From Mucilaginibacter sp. KACC 22063 (GTDB taxonomy: Bacteria; Bacteroidota; Bacteroidia; Sphingobacteriales; Sphingobacteriaceae): a DNA stretch of 64,000 nucleotides. Each line of letters begins with the position of its first letter. Within the stretch, counting starts at the first letter, position 1. The stretch covers positions 2,790,001 to 2,854,000 of the forward strand of contig NZ_CP117877.1 in the NCBI RefSeq assembly GCF_028736115.1, in the 5' to 3' direction. Shown in pieces: positions 9,202-17,130 of the stretch. Position numbers and translations under genes: made by a program. The notes under the pieces were generated by a model. The model worked only from the letters and a program-made list of their open reading frames with translations. It did not search any database and was not told where the DNA came from.

Positions 9202-9996
9202 ATGAGGCCCATTGCAATACCAGCTGTTATAGCACATTATATTAACGATACAATTACCCCTGCAGAGGTGAGTGCTGCCTATCAGCAATTGCGAAAAACT
9301 GGTGAGCCTGAAATTACGGTCTCCATTCCTGCCTATAACGAGGAAACAACCATTGTACAGACACTGGCCTCACTTTGCGATAATATAACGCCAAGATCGG
9401 TTGAGATCGTTGTGGTTAACAATAACTCTAAAGACCGTACCGAAGAACTGGTATTAGCCTGCGGTGTAACCTGCATACGCGAAACCACGCAAGGCATAAC
9501 GGTATCGCGCAATGCCGGTTTGGCTAAAGCTACAGGTAAATATATTCTGAATGCTGATGCCGATACCATTTACCCTAAAGACTGGATTGAGGAAATGGTA
9601 AAGCCGCTTGCCAATTCAGACAAGGTGGCTATTACATATGGTCGTTTTTCATTTATACCTGTAGGTGTTACCGGCAGGTTTACTTACTTTTTTTACGAGT
9701 ACATTGCCGACTTTACCCGTGTTTACAATAAATATTTTAAGAATGAAGCTGTGAACGTTTATGGCTTTAATTCGGGTTTCAGACGCGAACAAGGCTTACA
9801 GGTTGATGGTTTTAATCATCCGCCGGGCACAAACGAAGACGGCTACCTTGCTTTAAAATTAAAGGAAAAAGGTTTTGGCAGGTTATACAGGGTAACAAGC
9901 CCAAAGGCAATAGTATGGACTACCGACCGCAGGATACAAATAGATGGTGGTTTGTGGAAAGCCACGTGGAAAAGGCTTAAAAGAGTATTTGGTTAA
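9202..9996 (+). CDS. Glycosyltransferase family 2
   Basis: 264 residues, soluble, GT-A fold. ITVSIPAYNEETTIVQTLASL opens the nucleotide-binding domain at about residue 34. NADADTIYPKDW carries the DxD-type metal/nucleotide-sugar motif, and NEDGYLALKLKEKGFG resembles the acceptor-side ED motif. No transmembrane helix closes the protein. It is the first gene of the exopolysaccharide region, followed by a response regulator and the initiating sugar transferase on the same strand. TAATTTGCG lies only a few bases before the ATG, so the leader may be very short or the start may lie downstream. Donor and acceptor are unknown. Confidence 0.88.
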   Translation: MRPIAIPAVIAHYINDTITPAEVSAAYQQLRKTGEPEITVSIPAYNEETTIVQTLASLCDNITPRSVEIVVVNNNSKDRTEELVLACGVTCIRETTQGITVSRNAGLAKATGKYILNADADTIYPKDWIEEMVKPLANSDKVAITYGRFSFIPVGVTGRFTYFFYEYIADFTRVYNKYFKNEAVNVYGFNSGFRREQGLQVDGFNHPPGTNEDGYLALKLKEKGFGRLYRVTSPKAIVWTTDRRIQIDGGLWKATWKRLKRVFG

Positions 9997-10117
9997 CCAT
10001 ACGTTAAGTTACAAAAATCGAAACTGAAAGCAATTTATTTTCGTATTAACTATTAACAACTTCAAATAAGTTTTATATTTATTTGCGCTAAAAAAACGAT
10101 TTAACAAGCAACTGCTA

Positions 10118-10522
10118 ATGGGTTTAACAGATACTGACCGCACCAAGATACTCGTTGTTGAAGATGATGCTTACATGCAGCTCATCGTTAAAAAATTTCT
10201 AAGTAAATCATACGATGTCGAACTGAAACCAACTGCAATGGATGCCATCAGTTATGTGCAAAACGGCAATATTCCGGATCTGATAATTACAGACCTGAAC
10301 ACGCCCAACCTTAGCGGTCTTGAACTGGTAGCACAACTACAGTCAAGCGATTTCTTTAAATCAATCCCTATCATTATTCTTTCGGGCGAAGATAGTTCTG
10401 ATACACGTATTAAATGCCTTGACAGCGGTGCCGACGATTTTATTGTAAAACCGTTTAACCCTGCCGAACTTGAGGCACGTGTAAGGGCAATTTTAAGAAG
10501 AGTAGGTAAAATAGTAGCTTAA
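10118..10522 (+). CDS. Single-domain response regulator (CheY-like receiver)
   Basis: 134 residues, almost entirely one receiver domain. The acidic pair is in ILVVEDD, the phospho-acceptor is Asp59 (LIITDLNTPNLSG), the switch Thr/Ser is in IILSGEDSSD, and the conserved Lys is in DDFIVKPFNPAE. There is no output domain. It lies 4 bp before a sugar transferase that itself begins with a degenerate receiver, so the two are co-transcribed and the pair may interact. No histidine kinase lies in the exopolysaccharide region, so the phosphodonor must be elsewhere. Function as a regulator of polysaccharide initiation is inference. Confidence 0.93.
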   Translation: MGLTDTDRTKILVVEDDAYMQLIVKKFLSKSYDVELKPTAMDAISYVQNGNIPDLIITDLNTPNLSGLELVAQLQSSDFFKSIPIIILSGEDSSDTRIKCLDSGADDFIVKPFNPAELEARVRAILRRVGKIVA

Positions 10523-10526
10523 TTTT

Positions 10527-11723
10527 ATGGCTGAGACTACAGCAGCAACTGAATACATAGCCGTAATCCACAGCAATGAGGAAATAGCTTTCATGCTTAA
10601 ATACTGCGATTTTGAAAGCAAACAATTGCTGCATTACAATAATGGCGTAGAGTTGGCTTCGGCGTGGGAAAATCAAAAGCTTAATATAGTCGCCATTATT
10701 TCGCAAAGTGAGATACTGGCTCCATCCGGTATAGCACTTGCCGAAGCTTTAAGAAAGAAGGGGCTTCCAAGCGTGCCTTTTTTCCTGATATCAAATCAGT
10801 TGAACAGTAATTTACGCAAGCTGGCGCTTAATGCGGGTATAGTTGATGTTTTTAAACAGCCCGTTAAGCCACATAAGTTACAGGCAAGGGTCAACTTTCT
10901 GGCTAAATACTGGTCAGAGATTAAAAGCCCGGTTCATGAAAAAACTAATGCCACGTACACTGTACCACTGGGTAAAAGGATATTTGACCTCTTTTTTTCA
11001 GGAATGGCTTTACTGTTCTTGTCCCCTGTTTTTCTTTTAATTTACATTCTTGTTCGTTTAGAATCAAAGGGCCCTGCATTTTATTATTCGCTGCGTGTGG
11101 GTACCGGTTACCAGGTTTTTAAGTTCTACAAGTTCAGATCTATGTATGTAAATGCTGATAAGCGTTTAAAAGATCTGAAACACCTTAATCAGTACTCAAA
11201 CGGCAGTACAGAAGCACCAGCCCCTGTTACAGAAGAAACTGCGATTTTTCTTTGTAACGATTGTTTAAAGGCTGGCAAATGTCAGTTCCCGGTGTATGCT
11301 GATAAAAACAGCTGGTGCGAAAAGGATTATTCTAAAAATAAAAAGAGCGCTGCCGGTTCAGCTTTCTTTAAGCTCAAGAACGACCCACGTATTACTAAGG
11401 TGGGTAACTTTATCCGTAATACTTCTATCGACGAATTACCGCAACTTTGGAACGTATTTATTGGCGATATGAGCATTGTAGGTAACCGTCCGTTACCAAT
11501 TTACGAAGCCGAAAAACTAACTACAGATAAATACGCATTACGCTTTAATGCCCCGGCAGGTATTACTGGCTTGTGGCAGGTTGAAAAACGCGGTAAAGGT
11601 GAAATGAGCGAAGAAGAGCGGTTGATGCTGGATAATGTTTATGCACAAAACCACAGCCTTAAAAACGACCTTCGCCTGATCTTTAAAACAATACCTGCGT
11701 TACTGCAAAAAGAAAACGTATAA
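10527..11723 (+). CDS. Initiating sugar transferase (WbaP/PglC-like) with N-terminal pseudo-receiver domain
   Basis: 398 residues. Residues 1-125 have receiver-like layout: the conserved Lys-Pro region survives as VFKQPVKPHKL, but the phospho-acceptor position reads IISQSE instead of Asp, so it is probably not phosphorylated. A hydrophobic segment at about 150-178 precedes the catalytic polyprenyl-phosphate hexose-1-phosphate transferase domain, with KFYKFRSM, RNTSIDELPQLWNVFIGDMS, GNRPLPIYEAE and GITGLWQVEKRG. Inserted between KFRSM and the rest is a Cys-rich stretch, Cys243, 246, 252 and 264 (C-X2-C-X5-C-X11-C), that could bind metal or form disulfides. It transfers the first sugar phosphate to undecaprenyl phosphate. 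It follows the single-domain regulator by 4 bp. Confidence 0.92.
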   Translation: MAETTAATEYIAVIHSNEEIAFMLKYCDFESKQLLHYNNGVELASAWENQKLNIVAIISQSEILAPSGIALAEALRKKGLPSVPFFLISNQLNSNLRKLALNAGIVDVFKQPVKPHKLQARVNFLAKYWSEIKSPVHEKTNATYTVPLGKRIFDLFFSGMALLFLSPVFLLIYILVRLESKGPAFYYSLRVGTGYQVFKFYKFRSMYVNADKRLKDLKHLNQYSNGSTEAPAPVTEETAIFLCNDCLKAGKCQFPVYADKNSWCEKDYSKNKKSAAGSAFFKLKNDPRITKVGNFIRNTSIDELPQLWNVFIGDMSIVGNRPLPIYEAEKLTTDKYALRFNAPAGITGLWQVEKRGKGEMSEEERLMLDNVYAQNHSLKNDLRLIFKTIPALLQKENV

Positions 11724-11756
11724 GGTTGTTTTAGATTTCAATCAAGGGATTTAATT

Positions 11757-11782
11757 ACTCGCAACTCAATAACTCGTAACTG
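11757..11782. repeat. Short tandem words (ACTCGCA / ACTCAAT / ACTCGTA)
   Basis: The space between the convergent sugar transferase and acetyltransferase genes holds four near-copies of ACTCRYA spaced about 7-8 nt apart. It resembles other 7-nt word arrays in this window (near 46040 and 47260). No terminator hairpin of standard form was seen here. Confidence 0.5.
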
Positions 11783-11791
11783 AAAACTTAA

Positions 11792-12406
11792 TTAGGCGCG
11801 TTCCCATTGCTTACTGTCAAAATTATATCTTTTGATCACTCTCGCCGGATTCCCTGCTACAACAGAATACGGCGGAACATCTTTAGTGACAACCGAACCG
11901 CCACCAACTACACTGTGTTTACCAACGGTGACACCTGCGGTGATAACTGAATTAGCCGCTATCCAGCAGTCGTCTTCAATGATGATCTGGCTGGTTACAA
12001 CCTTTTGCTTTGATATAGGCACAGTAACATCCTGATAACCATGATTAAGGGCGCTTGCTACGATGTTTTGGGCAAATATCACATTGTTACCTACCGTTAC
12101 CGGCCCTATAATTACGTTACTCATTCCAATGAGGCTTCCATCACCGATAATTACATCGCCTACACCATTATTGATGGTACAAAAAGATTCTATTACAGAC
12201 TGGTTGCCCAGTTCAAAGCGGTTAAAAGGCAGCACATCCATACGGCTACGGTAGCGCACCTTTGATCCCTTACCGCGTTTATGCAGAAAAGGATTAACAA
12301 ACCATTTTACCCACAGCCTGGGCCGTGCTTCGCCGCTTGGTATCAGCAGCCAGTGTACAAATGCTTTAAGTTTGGGATTATTTTTTATTTGTTCCGTTAA
12401 CGACAT
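11792..12406 (-). CDS. Acyltransferase, left-handed beta-helix (hexapeptide repeat) family
   Basis: 204 residues. The central part shows isoleucine-rich hexapeptide turns (VIIGDGSLIGMSNVIIGPV, IIEDDCWIAANSVITAGV, HSVVGGGSVVTKDVPPYSVV), and the C-terminus has the usual AGNPARVIKRY closure. Such proteins are trimeric, acetyl-CoA-dependent O- or N-acetyltransferases that decorate sugars. The likely catalytic His is in NHGYQDV. Its 3' end faces the initiating transferase. Upstream it is separated by 1 bp from a glycosyltransferase gene on the same strand, so it is the last gene of a minus-strand operon 14504-11792. It probably acetylates a sugar of the exopolysaccharide. Confidence 0.88.
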   Translation of the reverse strand: MSLTEQIKNNPKLKAFVHWLLIPSGEARPRLWVKWFVNPFLHKRGKGSKVRYRSRMDVLPFNRFELGNQSVIESFCTINNGVGDVIIGDGSLIGMSNVIIGPVTVGNNVIFAQNIVASALNHGYQDVTVPISKQKVVTSQIIIEDDCWIAANSVITAGVTVGKHSVVGGGSVVTKDVPPYSVVAGNPARVIKRYNFDSKQWERA

Positions 12407-12407
12407 A

Positions 12408-13586
12408 TCACGCTTCTTTTCTTTTTGCTTTTTCCCAAATTGCGCTTTGCGTACCGCTTATGTAGCGCATGATACCGCGTACTACGGCATAATTCATCAT
12501 ACAGAAATAATATGGGATAAAAAGTATTTTCACTTTGATCTGCCGGGTTTCCAGCAGCCAACCTAATAAAGCCATACTGTAAAATATGATCTGACCTGCA
12601 AGTAACAGGTCATAAACTAAGCTATCATAACCACTCCTCACAATTACGATATTAAGGATTAAGGCTGCGATCATTAAAAATGGGACCACTGTCCAGCGTA
12701 AAACCCGGTGGCTTACATACTGAAAAGTTAATATTGGCTTTGGAAAAGGATTTAGTAGTTTCTTAAGCCACACGATTGATTGTATACCGCCCGCTGCAAT
12801 CCTTATCTTACGTTTAAGCTCCTCTTTAACACTATCCGAACTATTTTCCATGGCATATGCTTCCGGCTCGTAAATAACACGGTAACCTTTTGCAGCAACA
12901 AGTAATGAAGTCATGAAATCTTCGATGATACTGTTAGCTGGTATCTCCGGATACAAGTTCGTCCTGATACTAAACAACTCACCAGCTGCACCAACCACAG
13001 TTAGCAATTCAGAATCCCAGGTTTTAAGTTTCGACTCATATTTCCAGTAAAAGCCCTCTCCTGCCGTGGCATCATCGGCCGCGCTGGTGGCAACACGCTT
13101 CTCGCCTGCTACTGCCCCTACAACCGGATCGGCGTAATGGCGGCAAATGTTTATCAGGGCATCGGCATTTAAAAATGTGTTTGCATCAGTAAATACAATC
13201 ACATCGGTAGTTACCTCTTTCAAGACACGGTGTACTGCAGCCAGTTTACCCTTGCGGGCTTCGCTATGCATGTGTTTGATCTGCGGGTAAGCAGCTACAA
13301 GTTCGGGCGTTCTGTCGGTAGAGCCATCGGTAACAAAAATCAACTGTAGCTTACCTGCCGGATAACGAAGGCTCAGTGTATTGGCAATTTTTTCATCAAT
13401 AAAATCTTCTTCATTATAAGCCGCGATGATTAAACTACAGCTTGGCAATAAACCTTCGTCTACCGGAGGTATAACAGGTTTGCCTTTAACAATACGTTTA
13501 ATTTTAATGATGAAATACAATAGTATGCCATATCCGAAAAAGGCATAAAATACAATAAAAAGGCTAAGCCAAAGCGCTATCTTCAT
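12408..13586 (-). CDS. Membrane-bound glycosyltransferase family 2
   Basis: 392 residues. An N-terminal transmembrane helix (about residues 3-27) is followed by a cytosolic GT-A domain (SLIIAAYNEEDFIDEKI, FVTDGSTDRTPEL, FTDANTFLNADAL, SIIEDFMTSLLVAAKGYRV), then two or three C-terminal helices between about 290 and 375. This is the topology of hyaluronan/poly-GlcNAc-synthase-like GT2 proteins, but the QxxRW motif of processive enzymes is not evident. It abuts the neighbours (0-1 bp gaps), so translation is probably coupled. Likely adds one sugar to the lipid-linked repeat unit. Confidence 0.88.
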   Translation of the reverse strand: MKIALWLSLFIVFYAFFGYGILLYFIIKIKRIVKGKPVIPPVDEGLLPSCSLIIAAYNEEDFIDEKIANTLSLRYPAGKLQLIFVTDGSTDRTPELVAAYPQIKHMHSEARKGKLAAVHRVLKEVTTDVIVFTDANTFLNADALINICRHYADPVVGAVAGEKRVATSAADDATAGEGFYWKYESKLKTWDSELLTVVGAAGELFSIRTNLYPEIPANSIIEDFMTSLLVAAKGYRVIYEPEAYAMENSSDSVKEELKRKIRIAAGGIQSIVWLKKLLNPFPKPILTFQYVSHRVLRWTVVPFLMIAALILNIVIVRSGYDSLVYDLLLAGQIIFYSMALLGWLLETRQIKVKILFIPYYFCMMNYAVVRGIMRYISGTQSAIWEKAKRKEA

Positions 13587-14504
13587 TTAACGGGTGATAG
13601 GATATCCTAAATTGTTGCTGTTTATGTTATTGGTCAAATTCCACCAAATGGCTTTAAGCAAAAGCTTACCAAAGCCCTTTTGTTTGTTCTTGCTATAATT
13701 GAGCAGGTTTCTTGGTGTTACTATCAGTATAAAATAAAGGTAGAAAAATAAGCGTGCCTGCAAAGGTGCATTTCGGCGGATGAAAAGTATGCGGTTACGG
13801 TTCATAAAATATTCCTTTAAACCGCTGGCCTTTCCAACAGAAACCGATTCTTTGTGATATATTAATCCCGCAGGGATAAACCATACCTCGTAACCTGCTT
13901 TTTTAATATGATCACACCAATCCATCTCCTCATAATACAAGAAAAAGTTTTCGGCCATCATGCCTGCCTTGTCTATGGCTTCGAGCTTTAACATCATGGC
14001 CGCACCATGTGCGTAACCGGTTGGCCCTGTAGTATTATCATACTGGCCATTATCTTTCTCCAATAATCCGATGGTTGAATTTCTGCACGTATAATAATTC
14101 ATGGGTGTAAAACCCGCATATTGTAAGGTATCGGGCTCATCAAAATACCTGATTTTGGGGGATGCCATTCCTATGGAAGAATTGGCTTCCATTACCTTTA
14201 TCATTTCATCAATCAGCCCGGGGGTAAACTCCGTATCGTTATTCACAAAAAACAAATAGTCACCTGTTGAAGCTTTTATACCTAAATTGTTGCCCCCGGC
14301 AAAACCAAGGTTAGCATCCGAACGTATGAATTTAATACCGGGATATTGTGATTGCCAGTTTGGGACACTGTTCTCTTTGCTGCCATTATCAACCACAATA
14401 ATTTCTATGTTTGTATAAGTATTTGTGTTACTGATAGATGCTAAAAGTAATTCCGTTATATAACTTTGATTAAAATTAACCGTTATGACAGAAACCTTTT
14501 TCAT
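13587..14504 (-). CDS. Glycosyltransferase family 2 (rhamnosyltransferase-like)
   Basis: 305 residues. VSVITVNFNQSYITELLLASI and IIVVDNGSKENS form the nucleotide-sugar site, and FFVNNDTEFTPGLIDEM is the DxD-like motif typical of the WbbL-type rhamnosyltransferase-like branch. YEEMDWCDHIKKAGYEVWF is the acceptor-side motif. No clear membrane anchor, although a hydrophobic stretch lies at about residues 245-265. First gene of the three-gene minus-strand operon ending with the acetyltransferase. Sugar specificity is unknown. Confidence 0.88.
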   Translation of the reverse strand: MKKVSVITVNFNQSYITELLLASISNTNTYTNIEIIVVDNGSKENSVPNWQSQYPGIKFIRSDANLGFAGGNNLGIKASTGDYLFFVNNDTEFTPGLIDEMIKVMEANSSIGMASPKIRYFDEPDTLQYAGFTPMNYYTCRNSTIGLLEKDNGQYDNTTGPTGYAHGAAMMLKLEAIDKAGMMAENFFLYYEEMDWCDHIKKAGYEVWFIPAGLIYHKESVSVGKASGLKEYFMNRNRILFIRRNAPLQARLFFYLYFILIVTPRNLLNYSKNKQKGFGKLLLKAIWWNLTNNINSNNLGYPITR

Positions 14505-14564
14505 CTAATATATATGTTAAACGTAACTTACGAGGGTTGAAGTTACATTGAATATAGTTACCAA

Positions 14565-15113
14565 TTGAGTAATAAAAAAAACATATCTAAAGAAATTTCC
14601 GATTTCGAAAAAATCAGTAATCAGCAAAATGATATTGATCAGAAACTGGATGAACTTATTACGCTTTTAGCGCAAAGTAACCTCGACAGTGAATCGATTA
14701 AAAATTTACAGAACCGTTTTAACACAGCCGTTCAATCTTCAAATATCGACCGCAGCAAGCTAAAGGACTTTGAAAAGATGGATGAACTGAGCGCAACCGC
14801 ATCACGCGAAGAATTGCTCGACGAGTTCAGCATACTTTTAACCAATCACCGTATCGACAGTGCAGGAGCAACTAACTACATCAAAAAAGAAAGGCTTTCG
14901 TCTGTTGTGCTTATCCTGATTGCGGTGTTAATGATTGGGCTTGGATTTGCCATGATTGTGATGCCAGCCCCGCCTTATTTTGAAATGTTCACCATTTACT
15001 ATTTCAACCCCAATGATGGTGTAACCATAATGGATGTCATTTCACTAATTATTATATTAGCGGGTGTGTACTTATTAATTAAAACTTTCTATCAGAAAAA
15101 AACACTTCCCTAA
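14565..15113 (+). CDS. Membrane protein with N-terminal coiled coil, unknown function; TTG start
   Basis: 182 residues read from a TTG at 14565. The only in-frame alternatives are far downstream, because a stop codon lies at 14538-14540 and no ATG precedes the coding-like part. Residues 1-95 are hydrophilic and helical with heptad-like spacing (ISDFEKISNQQNDIDQKLDEL). Two transmembrane helices follow, about 110-130 and 155-175, with the short loop FEMFTIYYFNPNDGVT. It lies 9 bp before the receiver-PP2C gene, so it heads the partner-switching operon and could be its membrane input or anchor. No family was recognised. The start codon is the least certain part. Confidence 0.75.
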   Translation: MSNKKNISKEISDFEKISNQQNDIDQKLDELITLLAQSNLDSESIKNLQNRFNTAVQSSNIDRSKLKDFEKMDELSATASREELLDEFSILLTNHRIDSAGATNYIKKERLSSVVLILIAVLMIGLGFAMIVMPAPPYFEMFTIYYFNPNDGVTIMDVISLIIILAGVYLLIKTFYQKKTLP

Positions 15114-15122
15114 TTTTTTCAA

Positions 15123-16280
15123 ATGGCATCTGATTCGTCTTTAAAAAAAATACTTCTGGTAGATGATAATCCGCTTTTTTTAAAAATGCTTTCGCAGGCA
15201 TTTAAAAAATCAGGGTTTGTTTGTGATACTTCCGAATCTGCTGCAGACGCTTTACAAAAGCTAAAAACCGAGCGCCCGGATGCAATAGTATCTGACTACC
15301 AGATGCCTGTGATGAATGGGCTCGAGTTTAGGAGACACCTGTTAAAGCAACCTGTACTTCAGGATATACCATTTATATTCCTAACCGATTTTTCTGACGA
15401 AGACTTAGTAACCAGCGGACTTAACCTGCAGGCTATTGATTATGTATTAAAAAATACGCCTGTAAATGTGATCGTATCAAAACTCAATAACCTGATTGAT
15501 ACTGTCAGCAAGCAAAGGCAATTATCTGAAGCCGAAGTTAAAAAAGCAGCAACGGCGTTGAATATTAAGTCAATACCACAACAGGCCCCTATACTTAAGG
15601 GCTACGAGCTCAACTTTTGGCATCAGTCGTTTCAGGATATACCAGGCGGAGATTTTATTGACTTTATACAGGTTACCGATCGTTTTACTTTTATAGTGCT
15701 TGGCGATGTAATGGGTAAAAAATGGATGGCTTGGTTTTTAAGCTTTAGTTTTTTAAGCTACATAAGGGCTGCCGTTAAGTTTGCCATCTGGAGCGGGGAA
15801 TATTCAACCGCTGCTATATTGCAAAAGGTAAACCATATCATTGCAACCGACGAGGTACTTGCCGACATCCTGTCGAGCCTGTCATTACTGATGATCGATC
15901 ATGAAAAGAATACGATCAGTTATTCAGGTGCGGGCGATCTTCCTATTGTTTATTATGAAGCAGCTACCGGGCGGTTAACTGAGCTGCAATCTTCCGGGTT
16001 ACTGTTAGGTTTATTTGCTGACGGTATGTACGAAGAACAACAGATGGCCATGCAGGCAAATGACCAGCTTTTTATATTTACAGATGGCATCATAGATTAT
16101 GCTGTAGATAAAGATCACAGTAAGTCTGACTATAAATATTTTGTACAAAAATTAAAAGAGATAACAGATAAGCAAGATACCTTTGCTAATCTAAAGGAGT
16201 ATCTTAAAAAAAATGCAGTTACAGCCCAGGTTGATGATTGCAGTATTATTCATTTGCTTAAAACCACTGACAATGATTGA
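15123..16280 (+). CDS. Response regulator with PP2C-type (SpoIIE/RsbU-like) serine phosphatase output
   Basis: 385 residues. The receiver domain (1-125) has the acidic pair in ILLVDDN, phospho-acceptor Asp in AIVSDYQMPVMNG, Thr in FLTDFSDE, and Lys in YVLKNTPVN. From about residue 160 comes a PP2C/SpoIIE domain with PGGDFIDFI, LGDVMGKKWMAWF, YSGAGDLPIVYY, FTDGIIDYA and QVDDCSIIHL; these hold the metal-binding aspartates. In partner-switching systems such phosphatases dephosphorylate a STAS-domain antagonist, and the next gene encodes one. Its stop overlaps the STAS start by 8 bp, implying coupled translation. Phosphorylation of the receiver would set phosphatase activity (inference from RsbU/RssB-like paradigms). 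Confidence 0.92.
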   Translation: MASDSSLKKILLVDDNPLFLKMLSQAFKKSGFVCDTSESAADALQKLKTERPDAIVSDYQMPVMNGLEFRRHLLKQPVLQDIPFIFLTDFSDEDLVTSGLNLQAIDYVLKNTPVNVIVSKLNNLIDTVSKQRQLSEAEVKKAATALNIKSIPQQAPILKGYELNFWHQSFQDIPGGDFIDFIQVTDRFTFIVLGDVMGKKWMAWFLSFSFLSYIRAAVKFAIWSGEYSTAAILQKVNHIIATDEVLADILSSLSLLMIDHEKNTISYSGAGDLPIVYYEAATGRLTELQSSGLLLGLFADGMYEEQQMAMQANDQLFIFTDGIIDYAVDKDHSKSDYKYFVQKLKEITDKQDTFANLKEYLKKNAVTAQVDDCSIIHLLKTTDND

Positions 16281-16605
16281 TATCATAAAAAACTCAGATA
16301 ATTATATCCTTGCCGATCTGCAATTAACAGAGGCTAACATGAGTAATGCAGATACCTTTAAAGCTGAAATGGTTAAGCTGCTGGATACGCATCAGAAAAA
16401 AATTGCGCTAAGCATGCACCAGGTAAGCTATATCGACAGTACTTTCTTAGGCGCACTGGTAGCTTCATTAAAGCATGCTATTGCAACCAAGCAGGATATT
16501 TTACTTGTAGGCCTTAAAAAAGACATACATGATCTTTTATCACTGATCAGGCTTGATAAGGTATTCAAGATCTACAATACCTTTAATGACGCTACTTCGG
16601 CTTAG
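16273..16605 (+). CDS. STAS-domain anti-sigma factor antagonist-like protein
   Basis: 110 residues from the ATG at 16273; upstream in-frame starts would extend deep into the phosphatase gene and add non-STAS sequence. One STAS domain: the switch helix carries SYIDSTFLGALVASLKHA, whose Ser or Thr is the expected phosphorylation site, and the strand order matches SpoIIAA/RsbV. Unphosphorylated STAS proteins bind the HATPase-type partner. The substrate phosphatase is encoded immediately upstream and the kinase-like partner 21 bp downstream. Confidence 0.87.
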   Translation: MIDIIKNSDNYILADLQLTEANMSNADTFKAEMVKLLDTHQKKIALSMHQVSYIDSTFLGALVASLKHAIATKQDILLVGLKKDIHDLLSLIRLDKVFKIYNTFNDATSA

Positions 16606-16626
16606 CACTACTTAACTGAGCAGGTA

Positions 16627-17130
16627 ATGGTAAGTGAGCTTTATTTTTTAAACGATTTAAGTTACGTTCCGGCAACGTTACTTGATGATATGCTTAATTT
16701 TATAAGGAATAATTTACCGCAGCAGCCTGACCATGATGCCTTAACTTTTAAAACCAAGTTTATCCTCACCGAACTGATTACCAATGCCGTGAAACACACG
16801 CCAAATGATTCATCAAGTTTACAGATACGGATGGAGGATGATGGTATCAGGATTATAAAGACGGATACCGGAAACCCTTTAAATTTTAAGCTTAAAGCCG
16901 CTCCATCTGATAGCGTTATTGCATCAGACTTTTTGCATACGTTGTATGTGAAAAATAAAGATGAGCAATTGCATTTTTATTGTGTTGAAAATCACAATTC
17001 GCTTGCGGCAGATGATAATCTTCCTGAACATTTCGGTTTGCTGATCATCACCAAATCATCAGACACATTCTACTATCATCATAACAAAACCACTGGTGTA
17101 AATACGTTTAATGTATTTGTAGCTTACTAA
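16627..17130 (+). CDS. HATPase-domain anti-sigma/serine kinase-like protein (RsbW-type)
   Basis: 167 residues. The N box is clear: FILTELITNAVKHTPNDSS, with Glu and Asn positioned as in RsbW/SpoIIAB. A G1-like motif follows as KTDTGNPLNF, and the later glycine-rich box is poorly conserved. The remaining 70 residues (DNLPEHFGLLIITKSSDTFY) are unlike typical RsbW tails. In partner switching this protein phosphorylates the STAS antagonist and sequesters an output partner. No sigma factor lies nearby, so the output may be something else. The stop overlaps the stop of the convergent flippase by 3 bp. Confidence 0.8.
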   Translation: MVSELYFLNDLSYVPATLLDDMLNFIRNNLPQQPDHDALTFKTKFILTELITNAVKHTPNDSSSLQIRMEDDGIRIIKTDTGNPLNFKLKAAPSDSVIASDFLHTLYVKNKDEQLHFYCVENHNSLAADDNLPEHFGLLIITKSSDTFYYHHNKTTGVNTFNVFVAY

